This document shows, in pieces, positions 61,890 to 64,000 of a DNA stretch of 64,000 bases. This DNA comes from Pseudomonas cichorii. GTDB taxonomy: Bacteria > Pseudomonadota > Gammaproteobacteria > Pseudomonadales > Pseudomonadaceae. Each line of letters opens with the position of its first letter. Position 1 is the first letter of the stretch. Under the pieces are notes generated by a model that did not search any database, was not told the origin of the DNA, and saw only the letters and a program-made list of their open reading frames with translations. The stretch lies in the NCBI RefSeq assembly GCF_018343775.1, contig NZ_CP074349.1:4702001-4766000 (forward strand). The letters are read 5' to 3'. Made by a program: the position numbers and the translations under genes.

Positions 61890-64000
61890 ATGGATGAACT
61901 CTGGAAATCCCTCTCTGCTGCTTCCAATCTGGAGCATCCCGATTTCATCATATTGCCGGGTCCTGATTCGGAACGAAAAGACAGTCTCAATGGCTCGGGG
62001 GCATTTTCCCTTGCGCCGCTGCATTACCCGACTGACGAAAAACCGCTGCCGGAGATCGCCTCGCCATCACCTTCGGCATTACCCGATGCACAAGCCATAC
62101 AGCGACTGAAAAAGCTCAGAAAAAGCCCCGGCTTCAAACTGCTTGCCGACTCGATCCTGCTGTTGAAAACCCTGCAACTGGACATGGACTACCCTCCTCC
62201 CCAGCGGGCGTATATCCGCGAGCAACTGAAAGCCCTGCTGCTGCAGAAGGCAGGCAAGCAACTGGACCCTGACACACTGCACATCACCTTCACGACCGAA
62301 AACCGGCCCTCGGTCGATGAGCGTGGGCGCGAGCGTTACAGCGCCCGACTCTCCCTGACCGAACTGGCCCTGATATCTGGCGACACGAGCCGGCTGGCAG
62401 ACCTGCTGAACTGCACGATAACCGACACATTGCCGGACCCGGATACGCCATCACTAAGCTCCAGGACACTGTTTGACCTCATCATCAACGCCCCGTGGGT
62501 CGATGACTACATCAGCAAGGTCAATGCCTTCTGGCACAAACATGAAACGACTTACCGCACACTGGCCAGGCTTTCCTTTCTAGACGTGCTGGCACGAAAG
62601 TTCGCCCGGAAAAAGATCAGCCGCAACGGTTATTACCTGACGCTCGATGCACTGGGGCTCAAGCACTTTCCAGCCGACAGCCAGGCGCTGGAACAGACCA
62701 CGCGCGCAGACAGCTCGGAGGTCCGCATGCTGTCTGTCAACGCTCAGCTCATACCCGGCATCTTTCAGGTCAGGTCGCTGAACACCTCGCATTGCTTCAT
62801 TCATGTCCTGGGTGATACGGCAACCATCACCGAGTACATCAGTGACGAGCCGCGCCAGATGACCCAACGATTGCTCGACGCCCTTAATGCCTCAAGGCAG
62901 CATCGACTCTGGCTGAGCAAGTACATTGCCGATGAAAGCCTGGCACTCATGGTCGAGTCGGTAGTGCTTCAGGGTGACGTGTTCAGCCACCTGACAGATG
63001 CTCAGAAAACATTCGCACTCGACCTGCTGGAAAGCGTGGATGGCGCCCACGATATCGACCTGCTCAAACCCATTGCACGTGGCCTGACCCTGGCAGGAGC
63101 GGTAGACCTCTGGCAGACAAAGGCCCCCATCCTCGGGCAAATCCCCGCACCGCTGAAAATAGCGGCGCAGCTCATGGCTGAAGTCATCCTCACCCTGCAT
63201 GGCGCAGAGCTAAACCCTGATCACGTCTTCATTGCCTATCGACGCGGGCACTCGGTCACGCCGCTGGGCAGCATTCTGCGACCTACCGTTCATGTACACG
63301 TACCCGACGAGAAACCCGTCAGCCTCAGTGAAGCCCTGATGAGCAATTATCGGGTGCAATACCCTGCCGGCTATATCGACCATGGCGGTCGGTCGGTGGT
63401 GTATCTGGACACGACCGGCAAAGGCGTCTGGTCAGCCGACAAGGAGCTTGCGGTTGCGGCCCTGGATATCGAAGAACGGATAAAAGCCATCGACTTTCTG
63501 CACCTGATGTCCCGCCGCCTCGATGAATTCTGGGAACAACAGGCGCAGAGGATCGAGCAGATATTTCAGGCCATGTTGATCAGCCAGGCCGTGATCTGCC
63601 TGAAACAGGGCAGCCTGCTGCGCAGCGGCTTCGACAGCATCGTGAAGTCATTGACGGACCCCGCTGCGCAATGGCTCACCCTGGGCTTTGAAGTGCAGAA
63701 CTCATTTGTTGAAGGTGTAGAGCACCAGTATTGCGCTGGCCTGCTGGTGCTTGAGGAGCCCGACAAGCCGCAAAGGGTGCTTTATCAAGCCGGGCTGCCC
63801 AAGGCGCTCATTGAATTCAAGAACGATGAGGCCCTTCAGGAATACCTCAGGCAAGCCACCGGGGACGAGAAGTGGCGCACGGCCGTACTGAATTACGTAC
63901 CGGGCCGCAATCAGGAGCGCTTGAACTATCTGTTCAGGTTATGGGGCGGAGTCCAGGCACCAGACCCGCCTGCTTCGATACTGCGCCCCTGGACAGACGC
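61890..64000 (+). CDS. Large protein of toxin-like appearance, 3' end beyond window
   Basis: The frame stays open for over 700 codons to the window end. The N-terminal 50 residues are polar; then KLLADSILLLKTLQLDMDYPP, LDPDTLHITFTTENRP, and ARLSLTELALISG recall the N-terminal region of the large Pseudomonas proteins annotated as dermonecrotic toxin domain (DUF6543) proteins. A later HHxxR-like or catalytic motif could not be assigned. I see no signal peptide. The ATG at 61890 lacks a clear ribosome site, so the start is uncertain. The family call rests on general resemblance only; there are no obvious secretion-system neighbours. Confidence 0.45.
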   Translation, partial: MDELWKSLSAASNLEHPDFIILPGPDSERKDSLNGSGAFSLAPLHYPTDEKPLPEIASPSPSALPDAQAIQRLKKLRKSPGFKLLADSILLLKTLQLDMDYPPPQRAYIREQLKALLLQKAGKQLDPDTLHITFTTENRPSVDERGRERYSARLSLTELALISGDTSRLADLLNCTITDTLPDPDTPSLSSRTLFDLIINAPWVDDYISKVNAFWHKHETTYRTLARLSFLDVLARKFARKKISRNGYYLTLDALGLKHFPADSQALEQTTRADSSEVRMLSVNAQLIPGIFQVRSLNTSHCFIHVLGDTATITEYISDEPRQMTQRLLDALNASRQHRLWLSKYIADESLALMVESVVLQGDVFSHLTDAQKTFALDLLESVDGAHDIDLLKPIARGLTLAGAVDLWQTKAPILGQIPAPLKIAAQLMAEVILTLHGAELNPDHVFIAYRRGHSVTPLGSILRPTVHVHVPDEKPVSLSEALMSNYRVQYPAGYIDHGGRSVVYLDTTGKGVWSADKELAVAALDIEERIKAIDFLHLMSRRLDEFWEQQAQRIEQIFQAMLISQAVICLKQGSLLRSGFDSIVKSLTDPAAQWLTLGFEVQNSFVEGVEHQYCAGLLVLEEPDKPQRVLYQAGLPKALIEFKNDEALQEYLRQATGDEKWRTAVLNYVPGRNQERLNYLFRLWGGVQAPDPPASILRPWTD

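Overview
The window is about 64 kb of chromosome from a fluorescent-type Pseudomonas, most likely of the P. syringae complex or a close relative. This is inferred from moderately high G+C, the Pseudomonas operons algU-mucA-mucB-mucD (without mucC), lepA-lepB-DUF4845-rnc-era-recO-pdxJ and tctDE/tctCBA, Pseudomonas-type REP palindromes, and a guanidine-degradation operon of the type studied in P. syringae. No rRNA, tRNA, CRISPR array, insertion sequence or prophage was seen.

Layout. 1-5.9 kb: the C-terminal part of a transglycosylase-type penicillin-binding protein, a YqjI/YqjH-like PadR regulator plus ferric reductase pair behind a clear palindromic operator, a small membrane protein, a VF530-like protein, and a ZnuD-like TonB receptor behind a Zur-box-like palindrome. 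6.2-9.2 kb: membrane glucose dehydrogenase (gcd) and an exported cupin protein facing a shared terminator. 9.7-14.1 kb: a tightly coupled four-gene unit (cupredoxin-like protein, membrane c-di-GMP phosphodiesterase, DUF3034 outer-membrane protein, lipid-anchored truncated haemoglobin) that I regard as the best candidate for an undescribed envelope signalling module. 14.3-16.7 kb: an AsrA-type Lon protease. 16.8-24.5 kb: a minus-strand O-antigen unit with a complete UDP-N-acetyl-L-fucosamine pathway (WbjB, WbjC, WbjD), a glycosyltransferase, an epimerase/reductase and WbpM.

25.2-42.6 kb is conserved housekeeping: an ICP protease inhibitor, cmoAB (wobble-uridine modification), pdxJ, recO, era, rnc, lepB, lepA, the envelope-stress operon algU-mucABD with an autoregulated AlgU promoter, nadB, ygfX/sdhE, ygfZ and an HDOD protein. 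42.6-49.2 kb: the tricarboxylate two-component system TctDE, divergent from the TctCBA transporter, with three 11-bp-phased repeats between them as probable TctD sites. 49.2-51.6 kb: ung, an enoyl-CoA hydratase-family hydrolase and a low-complexity lipoprotein.

52.0-61.8 kb is a guanidine-assimilation operon. A sigma-54-like promoter and a guanidine-I riboswitch precede an ABC importer and two carboxyguanidine deiminase-type proteins. A second, different riboswitch (guanidine-II, two hairpins with ACGA and ACGG loops) precedes the guanidine carboxylase gene, followed by allophanate hydrolase. Guanidine is imported, carboxylated, deiminated to allophanate and hydrolysed to ammonia and CO2. The carboxylase gene carries a REP-like element read in frame as a 23-residue linker. 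From 61.9 kb to the window end a large ORF of toxin-like appearance runs off the edge.
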